A stretch of DNA of 64,000 nt from Rhizobiaceae bacterium (GTDB lineage Bacteria; Pseudomonadota; Alphaproteobacteria; Rhizobiales; Rhizobiaceae): positions 340,630 through 404,629 of the forward strand of contig JAMLJB010000002.1 in NCBI GenBank assembly GCA_023953835.1, written 5' to 3'. Under the pieces are notes generated by a model, which worked only from the letters and a program-made list of their open reading frames with translations, was not told where the DNA came from and ran no database searches. Position numbers and translations under genes: made by a program. Shown here one piece after another: positions 16,904-27,010 of this stretch; positions within the stretch are counted from its first letter, which is position 1, and each line of letters opens with the position of its first letter.

Positions 16904-18648
16904 TCAATGCCCGGCGCGCACTGACGACCCTCCGAAGAAATACCGGACGATGACGATGACGGTCAACGAGACCGCGACGACGCTGAGCGACAGCACGGCG
17001 ACCGAGGTGAACCGGGCTTCCTGCCACATCTCCACGAGGCTGACCGAGATGGTCTCTGTCCCGGGAACGAACAGGAAGATTGACGCAGACAGTTCGCGGA
17101 TCATCGAAACAAACATCAGCATCCAGCCCGCCAGCACGCCGGAGCGCACCAGCGGCAGCATGATGTCGGTAAAGCCGCGCGTCGGGGTCGCCCCGCAGAC
17201 GGCGGCGGCGCGCTCGAACTCCACGCTGACCTGCCGGAAGGACCCCGTGATCGTGCGCACGCCATACGGGATGTAATGGGTGACATAGGCGAACAGCAGG
17301 ATCCACAAGGTGCCGTAGAGCACCAGCGGCGGATTGAGATAGGCCCACAGCATGGCGACCGCGAGGACGGGCCCCGGCATCGTCATGGGAATGACTGTGA
17401 TGAACTCCAGCGCCTGCCCGAACCAGTTGCGGCGCTTGACGATGACATAGCTGACCAGCAGCGCGAGCAGGCTCGCAATTGTCGCGCCCGAAACCGCCAG
17501 GATGAGGCTGTTCCTGAAACCGGACCGGACGTTGAGGTCCGGCGAGAAGGTCTCCGCGAAATTGTGAAGCGTCAGGTGCGCGAAGGTGGGCGCATTGCCC
17601 CAGCGGTCGATGAAGGCGGCGTAGATCAGTACCGCATAGGGCAGGATCACGGCCAGGAAGATGTAGACCAGCGCATAGGCGAGCGTCACATAGCGCCATC
17701 TGCCGAGCTGCATGGGCCGTGGTTGCTGCCCCTTGCCCGCAACGGTGGTGAACTGCTGCTTGCCGCCGAGAATGCGCGCCTGCAACGCCAGTCCGAAGCC
17801 GGTCACCGCCATGATGAAGGTCGCCAGCATGGCTGCGATCTCGTAGCGCGGCGGCGTGTAGCTGATCGCCTGGTAGAAGATGTAGGTGGTGATCGTGTAG
17901 ATGCCCGACGGCGTGCCGAGAATGCCCGGAATGGCGAACTCCTCCAGCGCGCGCGTAAAGACGAGGATCGCCGCAGACAGGATGCCCGGCATGGACAGCG
18001 GCAGGACCACGTAGCGGATGGTGCGCCACACGCCCGCCCCCGCGATGCGCGATGCCTCTTCGAGGCTCGAATCCATTCGGTCCATGACCGCCTTGACCGT
18101 CAGGAACACATAGGGACTGAGATAGAGCCCCATCACGAAGATCAGGCCGGCCATGCTGTAGATGTTGACTACGGGCTTTTCCGCGCCGAGCTGCCGGGCG
18201 AGCACGTTCAGCAGCCCGCTGCGGGGCGCGGCAAGCATCGACCATGCCACCGCGCCTATCAGCGGGGGCGTGATGAAGGGCATGACCGCCGCCACCTCGA
18301 TGAGGCCCTTCAGCGGCGTGTCCGTGCGGGAGGTGATCCACACCAGCGGCATTGCGATCAGGAAGGAGACCGGCACCGTGCCCGCAATGATGATCAGCGT
18401 ATTCCTGAACGCCTTTCCCAGGCCGGGCAGTTCCCAGAACCGCTGGAACGCAGCGACGAACCCTTCCTCGCCATAGTGAAAGCCGCCGTAGAACAGCCAG
18501 AAAACCGGGTAGAGGATCAGGAATGCGGTGACCAGGATCGAGATGACCAGGATGGCATTCGCCGGCTCCCGCAGGCTGGTCCGGAACCTCCCGATCAGCC
18601 GCGCCTTGCGTGCGCCGCGATATATGGGATCGTTCAGGCTGGACACGC

Positions 18649-18652
<4 letters not shown>
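16904..18652 (-). CDS. ABC transporter permease, two fused BPD domains (FbpB-like)
   Basis: 582-aa inner-membrane protein with two binding-protein-dependent permease domains in tandem, as in ferric-iron (FbpB/SfuB) and related importers. Each half carries an EAA-type loop: EASRIAGAGVWRTIRYVVLPL in the first, ERAAAVCGATPTRGF in the second. The TTG at 18652 is chosen as start: GGGAGGG lies 6 bases upstream and TTGA overlaps the ATPase stop. A GTG six bases later is possible. Central gene of the operon 20869-15794. Confidence 0.9.
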
Positions 18653-19743
<1,091 letters not shown>

Positions 19744-19800
19744 GAGGGCGCTCCTCACTTGCGGATTGATTCAGGCGGATCGGCAACCGACCTAAGCGGA

Positions 19801-19816
19801 GCGCTTGCAGCAGCGC
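19801..19816 (-). other. Small stem-loop after binding-protein gene
   Basis: GCGCT (19801-19805) / AGCGC (19812-19816), a short 5-bp stem with a 6-base loop, lies between the binding-protein stop (19826) and the ATPase start. Weak compared with the other intercistronic stems in the window. Confidence 0.25.
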
Positions 19817-19825
19817 AACCGCGGA

Positions 19826-20869
19826 TCAATTGCCCTGAAAATGCTTGAAGTACAGATCGAGCAACTCCCCTTTCTGCGCCCCCATCTTGTTCCAGTCGAA
19901 GCCCACCGTCTTGATCGTGTCGAGCTCCGGCTTGCCCTCGGGCGCCTTGACGTCCTTGCGCGCCGACCAGCTCAGCGTCGTCTCGGTGACGATCTGCTGG
20001 CCTTCCTGCGAGAGCAGGTAGTCGGCCAGTGCCTTGCCGTTTTCGATGTTCTCGCTGCCGGCGACAAGGCCGAGCGGAGCCGGAAGCAGGATGGTTCCGT
20101 CCTCGGGCCAGATCACGTCGACCGGCTTGCCTTCCGCCTTGAACGCGAACGCCTCATATTCCGAGACCGGCGCAAGGTCGCGCTCGCCGGTGGCGACCGC
20201 CTCGCGCGTCGCCGAACCGTCGCCCGCCACCATCACGTCATTGGCCGCGAAGGCCGCGAGATAGTCCTCGCCGTAGAGCTGCCACATGCCGTAGAGGTGC
20301 GAGAAGGACGAACCGGCGCGATTGGGATCGGAAATGGCGACCCGGCCCTTCCATTTCGGGTCGGCAAGCTCTTTCCAGGTCTTGGGGAGGTCTTCTTTCT
20401 TGATCGTATCGGTGTTGTACATCAGCGCTATGCCGGTCGCCCGCATCGCCACCCAGCCTACCTGCTTGTCGACGAAGCCGTCGCGGTACTGGTCGAGCGT
20501 CGGGCTCTCCGTGATGCTCCTGTCCAGCCAGTTCTGCGCACCGAAATAGTCGAACCCGCCCGGATCGGCGCCGTGGATGAGGTCGGTGCCGATCCGTCCG
20601 GCCTGACGTTCCGCCGTGAAGCGCTTGATGGTTTCGACGGACCCTGCCCTGACGAACTCGATCTCGAGATTCGGGAAGTGCTTGTTGAGGCCGGCGACCA
20701 GCTTCTTCATCGCGCTGGTGGAGATGGATTCATACATCCGCACCGAGCCGGTGCGTGGGTCGACAGGCGTGGCCGACTGCGCATTTGCAAGCGACGCCAT
20801 CGGCGCAAGTGCGGCGGCCAGGCCGTATCCGCAAAAGCGGCGCCGCGATATGGAATGCGAGATTTTCAT
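19826..20869 (-). CDS. ABC transporter substrate-binding protein, ferric/spermidine type
   Basis: Periplasmic receptor, 347 aa. The N-terminus has a twin-arginine motif SRRRFCG (8-14) before the hydrophobic core and ANA|QS cleavage, so export may be by Tat. The mature part resembles the SBP_bac_6/8 group (VRMYESISTSAMKKLVAGLNK, then LIHGADPGGFDYF). ATG 20869 follows TGGAGGAAACA. First gene of the ABC operon 20869-15794, 106 bp after the dehydrogenase gene, with its own GTATAC-containing promoter region. Not necessarily an iron receptor: neighbouring acid-metabolising genes suggest an organic ligand (inference). Confidence 0.9.
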   Translation of the reverse strand: MKISHSISRRRFCGYGLAAALAPMASLANAQSATPVDPRTGSVRMYESISTSAMKKLVAGLNKHFPNLEIEFVRAGSVETIKRFTAERQAGRIGTDLIHGADPGGFDYFGAQNWLDRSITESPTLDQYRDGFVDKQVGWVAMRATGIALMYNTDTIKKEDLPKTWKELADPKWKGRVAISDPNRAGSSFSHLYGMWQLYGEDYLAAFAANDVMVAGDGSATREAVATGERDLAPVSEYEAFAFKAEGKPVDVIWPEDGTILLPAPLGLVAGSENIENGKALADYLLSQEGQQIVTETTLSWSARKDVKAPEGKPELDTIKTVGFDWNKMGAQKGELLDLYFKHFQGN

Positions 20870-20912
20870 TGTTTCCTCCACAATGTTCCGGTTCTTCCAC
20901 CCCGGTGTATTT

Positions 20913-20925
20913 AAGGGTATACCTT
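20913..20925 (-). promoter_or_regulatory. GTATAC-centred operator-like site before the ferric-type ABC operon
   Basis: AAGGGTATACCTT (20913-20925) has AAGG/CCTT arms and the perfect core GGTATACC. It lies 44 bp upstream of the start codon at 20869. Similar GTATAC sites lie before other transcription units in this window. A FadR-type regulator such as that at 25392 is a plausible ligand (inference). Confidence 0.4.
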
Positions 20926-20975
20926 GATATAACACAAGAAACTTTGCGCTTTTTTTGTGGTTTCCACCTTTCCGA

Positions 20976-22043
20976 TCAAGAGGGCGTGATCAGCTCCGCG
21001 ACCTTGCGGGCAAATTCCTGCGTGCCTGTGCTTCCCCCGAGGTCCGGCGTTCTCGACGCCGGCGACAGGAGGGCGGCGTCGAGCGCCGAATCGATGCGCG
21101 CGGCGGCCTGCGCGAGAGCCGGGCTGGAGTGCTTTTCGGCAAGCCAGGCAAGCAGCATCGCCGCCGAGCCGATGAGCGAGGAAGGGTTTGCGACGTCCTT
21201 GCCGGCAAGCGTCGGGGCGGAGCCGTGCTGCGCCTGCGCCACCGCGTGGGCGTCGCCCGCGTTCAGGGAGGCGGCGAGGCCGAGACCGCCCGCGATTTCC
21301 GTCGCCTGATCCGAGAGTATGTCGCCGAACATGTTTGTTGTGACGATCACGTCATAGACCGACGAATCACGCACCAGCAGCGCGGCCATCGAATCCACGA
21401 GCTGCTCTTCATAGGTAACCTCCGGGAAGCGCGCAGCCACCGCGCGCACGCAGTCCAGAAACAGTCCGTCGGACGTGCGCAGCACATTGGCCTTGTGCAC
21501 GGCGGTCACCTTCCTGCGGCGGCGGGCCGCCAGAACGAAGGCCGATTCGGCGATGCGCGTCGAGGCGAGCCGCGTCACCTTGCGGATCGAAAGGGCGACA
21601 TCGGGCGTCGGCATGAACTCACCCGGCCCCTGGAACATGGAGCGGTCGGCATAGAAGCCTTCCGTGTTCTCGCGCACGATGACGAGGTCGATCGGCTTGC
21701 CGCAGCGCGGCTCGAACCCGGCGCGGCAGCGCGCAGGCCGGATATTTGCATAAAGATCGAGCTGGATGCGCAGGTCCCCGGAGGGGTTGCGACCTCCCTC
21801 GGCCACGGGCGGATAGGAATTGTGCGAAACAGGGCCGAGAACGACCCCGTCGGCCCGGCGGCAGGCATCGACGATGTGGGAGGGCATCGTCGTGCCGCCG
21901 GCCTTGAGCGCATCGAGACCGATCACCTCGCTGCTGAACCGCAGGTCGAGCCCGAACACGTCGCTCGCCCGGCGGAGCACCGCCTGGGTCGCCTTCGTGA
22001 TCTCCGGCCCGATGCCGTCGCCCTCAAGGCAAAGAATATGCAT
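20976..22043 (-). CDS. Isocitrate/isopropylmalate dehydrogenase family protein (tartrate-dehydrogenase-like)
   Basis: Cytoplasmic NAD-dependent beta-decarboxylating dehydrogenase, 355 aa. N-terminal LEGDGIGPEI, the substrate segment GDLRIQLDLYANIRP, VRENTEGFYAD, catalytic Lys in VHKANVLR, NMFGDILSD and the cofactor motif HGSAP are present. The family oxidises a 2-hydroxy acid carrying a malate-type moiety (isopropylmalate, isocitrate, tartrate, homoisocitrate). ATG 22043 follows GGGGAGGATGT. Clustered with MmgE/PrpD and UGSC genes and with transporters, so a catabolic rather than leucine-biosynthetic role is likely (inference). Confidence 0.9.
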   Translation of the reverse strand: MHILCLEGDGIGPEITKATQAVLRRASDVFGLDLRFSSEVIGLDALKAGGTTMPSHIVDACRRADGVVLGPVSHNSYPPVAEGGRNPSGDLRIQLDLYANIRPARCRAGFEPRCGKPIDLVIVRENTEGFYADRSMFQGPGEFMPTPDVALSIRKVTRLASTRIAESAFVLAARRRRKVTAVHKANVLRTSDGLFLDCVRAVAARFPEVTYEEQLVDSMAALLVRDSSVYDVIVTTNMFGDILSDQATEIAGGLGLAASLNAGDAHAVAQAQHGSAPTLAGKDVANPSSLIGSAAMLLAWLAEKHSSPALAQAAARIDSALDAALLSPASRTPDLGGSTGTQEFARKVAELITPS

Positions 22044-22093
22044 ACATCCTCCCCGGATAAGGTCCGCCGATGGCGGCGGACCCGCTTTTCGTT

Positions 22094-23515
22094 CTACTGT
22101 GCGGCGGCCATGCGCGGCGTGCTGCCACCGGCGAGCTTTTCGCCAAGCCACACCGCGTCGAGCGTCTGCGGCGAGCGGCTTGCATCGACGATTGCGCGGG
22201 CTGTGTCTGCCCCGATGCGCGGGGCAAGCTCGGCCTTGAAACGCTCGATATGGTCGGCGCTGGAATAGGGACGCGACACGCTTCCCTTCGGCGCCGGGAC
22301 GAAGGTCTCGACCACCCTGCCGGACGCAAGCTCAACCCGAAGGGCGGCGGACACCGACTTGTCGGTCGAGGTGCGCTCGACCTCCTCGTCCACCTCGATC
22401 AGCATGCGGCCCTGCAATTCGCCGAGCGCCTCACCCAGCCCGCGCTCGAAATCGCGCACGCTGAGGCTGGTGTTCGGCTGCGGGTTTTCCACTGTCGCCG
22501 CGAGCGCGACACTGAAAGGCAGGCTCATCTGCGCCGCCTGCATGTCGACCGGGTTGGGCATGGTCAGCCGGCCGGCGATCACCGAGGGAATGCCGAGGCG
22601 GATCGAGCGGATGTCGGAGGCGGCAAAGCCGTGATCGGCGCGAAGGCCGAGCATGCCTTCCACCGCCGCCTGGACGCGCGCGCTGCAGGCGTGGCCCTTG
22701 ACCATGACTTCCTCCATGCGGAAGCTGGTGCCGAGGCCCGCCTCGATGGGCGACGGGTCGAAGCCGTCGGCATAGGCGCGGGCAAAGCCGTCCTTGCCTT
22801 CGAGAATGTCCTGCGGACCGCCGAACCCCTTCGCAACCATCAGCGCGGCGGACACACCGCACTGGGCCGCATGTGCGGCATGGATGCGTTTGACCGTCGA
22901 GCCGGAGTGGTAGAACTGGGTCAGGCCGCCCGAGAAAGACGCCACCAGGCCGATCGTGTCGGCAATGCGTCCGGCGCTGTCGGCACCCTTGAACAGGAGC
23001 CGCGCGGCGGCGACGCCCGCTCCGAAGCCGCCGCATGTCGCGGTGCTCTGGAAGCCGCGCCGGAAGTGCGTCGGCTGGATGGAAAGGGCAATGCGGATCA
23101 TCGCCTCGTAGCCAGCGACCACCGCCGCCATGAGATCCTGCGATGTTGCGCCGTGGCTTTGCGCAACCGCCAGCGCCGCCGAGAACACGATTGCGCCCGG
23201 ATGCAGCATGGAGCCGACATGGGTGTCGTCCGAATCGATGCTGCCCGCATAGGTCGCATTCAGGAAGGTGGCGTGGACGGGATTGAGCCTACTGCGCCGG
23301 AACAGCACCGACGACCGGCCATCCGCGGCCACGGAATCCGCATAGGCTTCGGCCCAGCGGCTCCACTCCATCTCCGCGCCGATGGAGGCGACGCGGATAT
23401 AGTCGAGCAGGAGGTCCCCGAACAGCACCTGTATGCGTTCGGGAAGATCGTTTCCGTCCAGTCCCGCCGCAAACCGGGCAAGCAGCCCGGTCTGCCCTGT
23501 CATATGTCTGCTCAT
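22094..23515 (-). CDS. MmgE/PrpD family protein
   Basis: 473-aa cytoplasmic protein of the MmgE/PrpD (2-methylcitrate dehydratase-like) superfamily, which dehydrates or epimerises polycarboxylic acids such as 2-methylcitrate, itaconate or iminodisuccinate-like compounds. Visible features: HPGAIVFSAALAVAQSHGA with the conserved early histidine region, STATCGGFGAGVAAARLL, and VMVKGHACSARVQAAVEGML. ATG 23515 overlaps the upstream gene's stop (ATGA). The next gene, a dehydrogenase, follows after 50 bp. A second, divergent PrpD lies at 30066-31493. Confidence 0.88.
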   Translation of the reverse strand: MSRHMTGQTGLLARFAAGLDGNDLPERIQVLFGDLLLDYIRVASIGAEMEWSRWAEAYADSVAADGRSSVLFRRSRLNPVHATFLNATYAGSIDSDDTHVGSMLHPGAIVFSAALAVAQSHGATSQDLMAAVVAGYEAMIRIALSIQPTHFRRGFQSTATCGGFGAGVAAARLLFKGADSAGRIADTIGLVASFSGGLTQFYHSGSTVKRIHAAHAAQCGVSAALMVAKGFGGPQDILEGKDGFARAYADGFDPSPIEAGLGTSFRMEEVMVKGHACSARVQAAVEGMLGLRADHGFAASDIRSIRLGIPSVIAGRLTMPNPVDMQAAQMSLPFSVALAATVENPQPNTSLSVRDFERGLGEALGELQGRMLIEVDEEVERTSTDKSVSAALRVELASGRVVETFVPAPKGSVSRPYSSADHIERFKAELAPRIGADTARAIVDASRSPQTLDAVWLGEKLAGGSTPRMAAAQ

Positions 23516-24579
23516 GCGCCGGTTTCGATACGCTTGCTGACGCTGAGGCTCTGCGCGCCCGCCGTCGGGCACCACATCGACTTGCCGCCCGCGCCGCCGC
23601 CGATGATGAGGATCAGGTCGTCCGGGTGGCCGAGGATCGGAACCAGTGCATTGTCGTCGCGCTGGTCAACCCAGTTCGGGAAGAACGGCCCCTTCGACTT
23701 GCCGCGGTTCTTGGCAAGCCCCCAGGGCAGCCGAGCGCGGTCGAACAGCGCCATCTTCACGTCGCGCTTCGACCAGCCGGCAGCCGCGATATGGGCGGCG
23801 TGCTCCGGTCCCATGACAAGCACGGGATGGCCCTGCGAGTGCAGGTTGTTGCCGCCGAGCGTCGCCATGTTCGAGGCGAAGGTGCGCATGATCTCGATCG
23901 GATGCGTCTGCTCGTTCTCGGTGATGCTCTGCGGCGCTTCGGCATTGATCAGCGTCACCGTGCTGTCGCCCTCGTCGAAGCCGCGCTCGACATGCAGCGG
24001 CCCCCACGGACTGGCGTCCTGATGCTCGGCGATGCAGAAGGAGTACTTGCCCGGATGGCCGTGCTGCGCGAAATCGACCTCCGCCGGGATGGCCCCGCCG
24101 AGATTGATGAGGACGAGGCGCAGCGCGCGCCCGATGGTGGCGTTGGAGCGCCAGCCCGGACCGAATAGGCCGTTGCCGTAGTTGATGCCGAGCTTCTTGA
24201 CGAGCGGGCCGTTGACGATCATCAGCGGCGCGCCGGCATGTGTCGTGGTCTGGCGATGAGCGAGGCCGTAGACCGGTTCGAGGACCGCCTGGAGGGCGGC
24301 GACGATAACCGGCAGATATTCGGGGCGGCAGCCAGCCATGACGGCGTTGACGGCGATGCGGCGCAGCGTCGCCCGGCCCATTCCGGGCGGAACGACGCCG
24401 ATCAGGTCGTCTGCGCCGCGCCAGGGCATGCCGCCCAGCATGCGTTCCACCCGCTCCGCCGTCGGCGGAATGACGGGCAGGCCGTCGGTCCAGCCTTCCT
24501 TGTAGAAGCGGTCCGTCACTTCTTCGACGTCATCCGACAGGTTGAGTTCGTGGTCCGGGGATGTCGGCTTGTCCAACAT
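23512..24579 (-). CDS. Unassigned conserved protein associated with UGSC family
   Basis: 355 aa, soluble, no signal peptide or membrane segment. I do not recognise an enzymatic family with certainty. Notable are an N-terminal segment GWTDGLPVIPPTAERVERML, a GRALRLVLINLGGAIP stretch, NNLHSQGHPVLVMGPEHA, and a glycine-rich tail ending IIGGGAGGKSMWCPTAG. It sits between the UGSC gene (57 bp upstream) and the PrpD gene (ATGA overlap), suggesting it acts with both. ATG 24579 is the only sensible start. Possible roles include a partner subunit or a redox/thiol enzyme, but this is speculation. Confidence 0.75.
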   Translation of the reverse strand: MLDKPTSPDHELNLSDDVEEVTDRFYKEGWTDGLPVIPPTAERVERMLGGMPWRGADDLIGVVPPGMGRATLRRIAVNAVMAGCRPEYLPVIVAALQAVLEPVYGLAHRQTTTHAGAPLMIVNGPLVKKLGINYGNGLFGPGWRSNATIGRALRLVLINLGGAIPAEVDFAQHGHPGKYSFCIAEHQDASPWGPLHVERGFDEGDSTVTLINAEAPQSITENEQTHPIEIMRTFASNMATLGGNNLHSQGHPVLVMGPEHAAHIAAAGWSKRDVKMALFDRARLPWGLAKNRGKSKGPFFPNWVDQRDDNALVPILGHPDDLILIIGGGAGGKSMWCPTAGAQSLSVSKRIETGA

Positions 24580-24636
24580 GAAAAATCTCCAGGAAATGCG
24601 ATGCGACCGGTTGGCCGTGCGTGTTGGGGAATAGCT

Positions 24637-25233
24637 TTAAAGGCGGGCGACAGCGTGCTCGGGCAGCGGAAACTGCTTCGACATGAACTCCTTCGCGGCA
24701 GCGTCGGCATCGCCGGTCAGCAGGCGAACCACCTCGGAAGCCGCATCCGTGCCCTTGCCGCTGATCTTCGCCGGATCGGGGTCTCCGATCGGATGCGACA
24801 GGCGGATGATCGGCAATGTGCCGAGGCCGTTGGAGCGCGCGACAACCTTGCTGAGCGGGCAGAACGACGCGCTTATCAGCGCCACGGCGGGCGTGCCGGC
24901 CTGTTCGAGCCGAACCGCGTCGATGACGCTCCACGGCGACGAGGAGCCACAATGGCCGACGCCGCTGACCGCCACGTCGCAGCTCGCCGCCATTTCCTCG
25001 ATGAAGGGCGCGCCCTTGGCCGGAAAGCCCTTGCGCCAGAAAACGATCTCGCCAACGCCGTATTTCTGCACAAGCTCCCTGGCCAGCGCGTCGAGCACGA
25101 CATCGGAAAACTCCTTGCCGTTGTCCAGCAGACCGACCTTGAGGCCGGCGAGGCTTTTCGGACGTTTGACAAGCGGGGTGACCTGGTACTCCGGCGTATC
25201 GACCGGAAGAAGGATGGGATTGGACTTGGACAT
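24637..25233 (-). CDS. UGSC-family protein with CGSS variant motif
   Basis: 198-aa cytoplasmic protein. The sequence GVGHCGSSSPWSVIDAV matches the conserved site of the UGSC (seleno)protein family, in which the first position is selenocysteine or cysteine; here it is an ordinary TGT cysteine, and the usual fourth-position cysteine is serine. Other marks: LAGLKVGLLDNGK at the start of the fold and TPAVALISASFCPLSK. The family's chemistry is not established. First gene of a probable operon 25233-20976; start 25233 follows AAGGAGCCAAC. A GTATAC site lies 35 bp upstream. Confidence 0.82.
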   Translation of the reverse strand: MSKSNPILLPVDTPEYQVTPLVKRPKSLAGLKVGLLDNGKEFSDVVLDALARELVQKYGVGEIVFWRKGFPAKGAPFIEEMAASCDVAVSGVGHCGSSSPWSVIDAVRLEQAGTPAVALISASFCPLSKVVARSNGLGTLPIIRLSHPIGDPDPAKISGKGTDAASEVVRLLTGDADAAAKEFMSKQFPLPEHAVARL

Positions 25234-25260
25234 GTTGGCTCCTTGATGCTGAGCGTTTCA

Positions 25261-25285
25261 TACACGAGTATACCCGATAATACAA
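25261..25285. promoter_or_regulatory. GTATAC operator-like site between UGSC operon and FadR gene
   Basis: GAGTATACCC, with GTATAC at 25268-25273, flanked by TATTAT on the minus strand (a possible -10 for the UGSC operon). It lies in the 158-bp divergent region with the FadR-type gene, a usual place for the regulator's own operator. No full palindrome beyond GTATAC. Confidence 0.4.
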
Positions 25286-25391
25286 GAGGTTTTTTTAGTA
25301 TCCAAAACCCGTTCTTCCCCTTCTCTCCTCGCATCGCAGGTGCTACGGCTTGGACGACCAACGGCGTTGGTAGAACCAGGTGGGGGTGCCA

Positions 25392-26135
25392 ATGGGCAGC
25401 ACGACAACCGACGTGAACGAAGAGCTGCGCAGGCTCGTTCAGCAATCCTCTTCTCAGGGGACGTCCGCCGATGTCGCCTATTCCGTGTTGAGGAGCGCGA
25501 TCAACGGCGGGCTGCTTGGTCCCGGCGAGCGGCTGTTTGCCAACGACCTTGCGGAGGTGATGGGTTTCAGCCGCACGCCCGTGCGCGAAGCGCTGCGCAA
25601 GCTTGAAGCGCAGGACCTCATCCAGCTCCACCCGAGGGGCGGCCTCGTGGTGCGGGAAATGTCCGAGCAGGAGTTGCTGGAAATCTACGCCATCCGCGAA
25701 GCGCTCGAAGGCACCGCCGCGCGTTTCGCGGCGGAGAACATGTCGCCCCGCGACCTCACGGAAATCCGCAATCTGGTCAATGAAATGGCTGTGGCGCTCG
25801 AGAAATCCGATGTCGAGCGCTTCCGTACGCTGGTGCTGGCCGTGCACCGCACGCTGGCGCGCGCATCGAGGAACAACCGCCTGCTCAAGCTGATCGACGA
25901 GTTGCAGGAAGTCATCATACGGACCGGCGTCAGTACGCTGCGCGTTCCCGGCAAGGCAGCCGACGCGCTGAAGGTCCACCAGCAGCTTGTCGAGGCGCTG
26001 GAAAAGCGCGACGGACCGCTGGCCGAGGACATCGTCCGCAAATATCGGCGCAGCACCTTCGAGACGCGGCTGGCCCAATATCATGAGTCGCAGATCGCCA
26101 GCGGCAACGCCTACGGCCTCAACAGGAACCAATGA
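25392..26135 (+). CDS. GntR-family transcriptional regulator, FadR-like
   Basis: 247-aa regulator: winged helix-turn-helix (residues ~30-95; FANDLAEVMGFSRTPVREAL, then LIQLHPRGGLVVREM) and a helical C-terminal FCD-type domain. The 20-odd residue N-terminal extension is not conserved. ATG 25392 follows AGGTGGGGG; a GTG at 25380 is less likely. It overlaps the amidohydrolase gene by ATGA and is divergent from the UGSC-PrpD operon, so it probably controls both sides and perhaps the TTT operon at 31493. Confidence 0.93.
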   Translation: MGSTTTDVNEELRRLVQQSSSQGTSADVAYSVLRSAINGGLLGPGERLFANDLAEVMGFSRTPVREALRKLEAQDLIQLHPRGGLVVREMSEQELLEIYAIREALEGTAARFAAENMSPRDLTEIRNLVNEMAVALEKSDVERFRTLVLAVHRTLARASRNNRLLKLIDELQEVIIRTGVSTLRVPGKAADALKVHQQLVEALEKRDGPLAEDIVRKYRRSTFETRLAQYHESQIASGNAYGLNRNQ

Positions 26136-27010
26136 CAGAACCGGCCTTCCCTCCCCGCCTTTCCTGCGACTGCCACGTCCACGCCATCGGCCCCAAGCGG
26201 AGCTTCCCGCTTGCCCCGCAGCGCAGCTACACGCCGATGGACGCCACCGTCGACGACCTCGCCGCCATGCTGCGGCGTACCGGCGCGGAGCGCGCGGTCA
26301 TCGTCCAGCCCAGCATCTACGGGCATGACAACAGCTGTCTGGTCCATGCGCTTGCGGTGCTGGGCGACGCAGGGCGCGGGGTCGCCGTCGCGCGCGACGA
26401 CTGTCCGGCCTCAGAACTCGATGATCTCCACAAAGCGGGCGTGCGCGGCCTGCGCGTCAACCTCATCAGTTCGGGACGCGCCGACGTAGCGCAAGCCCGC
26501 GAGGGCCTGCTCGCAGCCGTCCGGAAATGCGAGCGCAACGGCTGGCATGTCCAGCTTTTCGCCGAGCCGTCCCTTGTCGTGGCGCTCGCGGCCGAGATCG
26601 CGCGGGTCGGCGCGACATTCGTGCTCGACCATTTCGCGATGGTGAAGGCCGGCGACGGCGTGGTGCCGCCTGAAATCCGCAGGCTTCAGGAGGATGGCCA
26701 CGTGCTGGTCAAGCTTTCCGCCCCCTACCGCATTGCAACGCGGATCGACGATCCCGCAGTGGCGCGGCTGGCGCGCGCCTTCGCCGCCGTGCCGGACTCG
26801 GTCCTGTGGGCGAGCGACTGGCCACACACGCCGCCGCACAATTCGGTCGGCTCGTCCCCTTCGGAAGAAACGCCCTATCGCGACATTGCGACCAAGGCGC
26901 TGCTCGACGCCGTTGCCGAATGGTTCCCGGACCCGGCCATGCAGCGGCGCATTCTGGTCGAGAACCCCGCCCGGCTCTACGACTGGCCGGCGGCTTCAGC
27001 CGCGCTTTGA
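26132..27010 (+). CDS. Amidohydrolase family protein, PDC-hydrolase (LigI)-like
   Basis: 292-aa TIM-barrel hydrolase. His15 and His17 in CDCHVHAIGP form the HxH motif, and WASDWPHTPPHN carries the late catalytic aspartate. RSYTPMDATVDDL resembles 2-pyrone-4,6-dicarboxylate lactonases, which hydrolyse a lactone without strict metal need. Coupled to the regulator by ATGA overlap; its 3' end overlaps the convergent TctA gene by 15 bp. Likely hydrolyses a lactone, pyrone or cyclic acid in the same pathway as the PrpD and TTT genes (inference). Confidence 0.88.
   Translation: MTEPAFPPRLSCDCHVHAIGPKRSFPLAPQRSYTPMDATVDDLAAMLRRTGAERAVIVQPSIYGHDNSCLVHALAVLGDAGRGVAVARDDCPASELDDLHKAGVRGLRVNLISSGRADVAQAREGLLAAVRKCERNGWHVQLFAEPSLVVALAAEIARVGATFVLDHFAMVKAGDGVVPPEIRRLQEDGHVLVKLSAPYRIATRIDDPAVARLARAFAAVPDSVLWASDWPHTPPHNSVGSSPSEETPYRDIATKALLDAVAEWFPDPAMQRRILVENPARLYDWPAASAAL

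Noticed and set aside
24637..25233. Selenocysteine in the UGSC-family protein
   Set aside because: The key codon is TGT, not TGA, so no recoding is needed and no SECIS element is implied.
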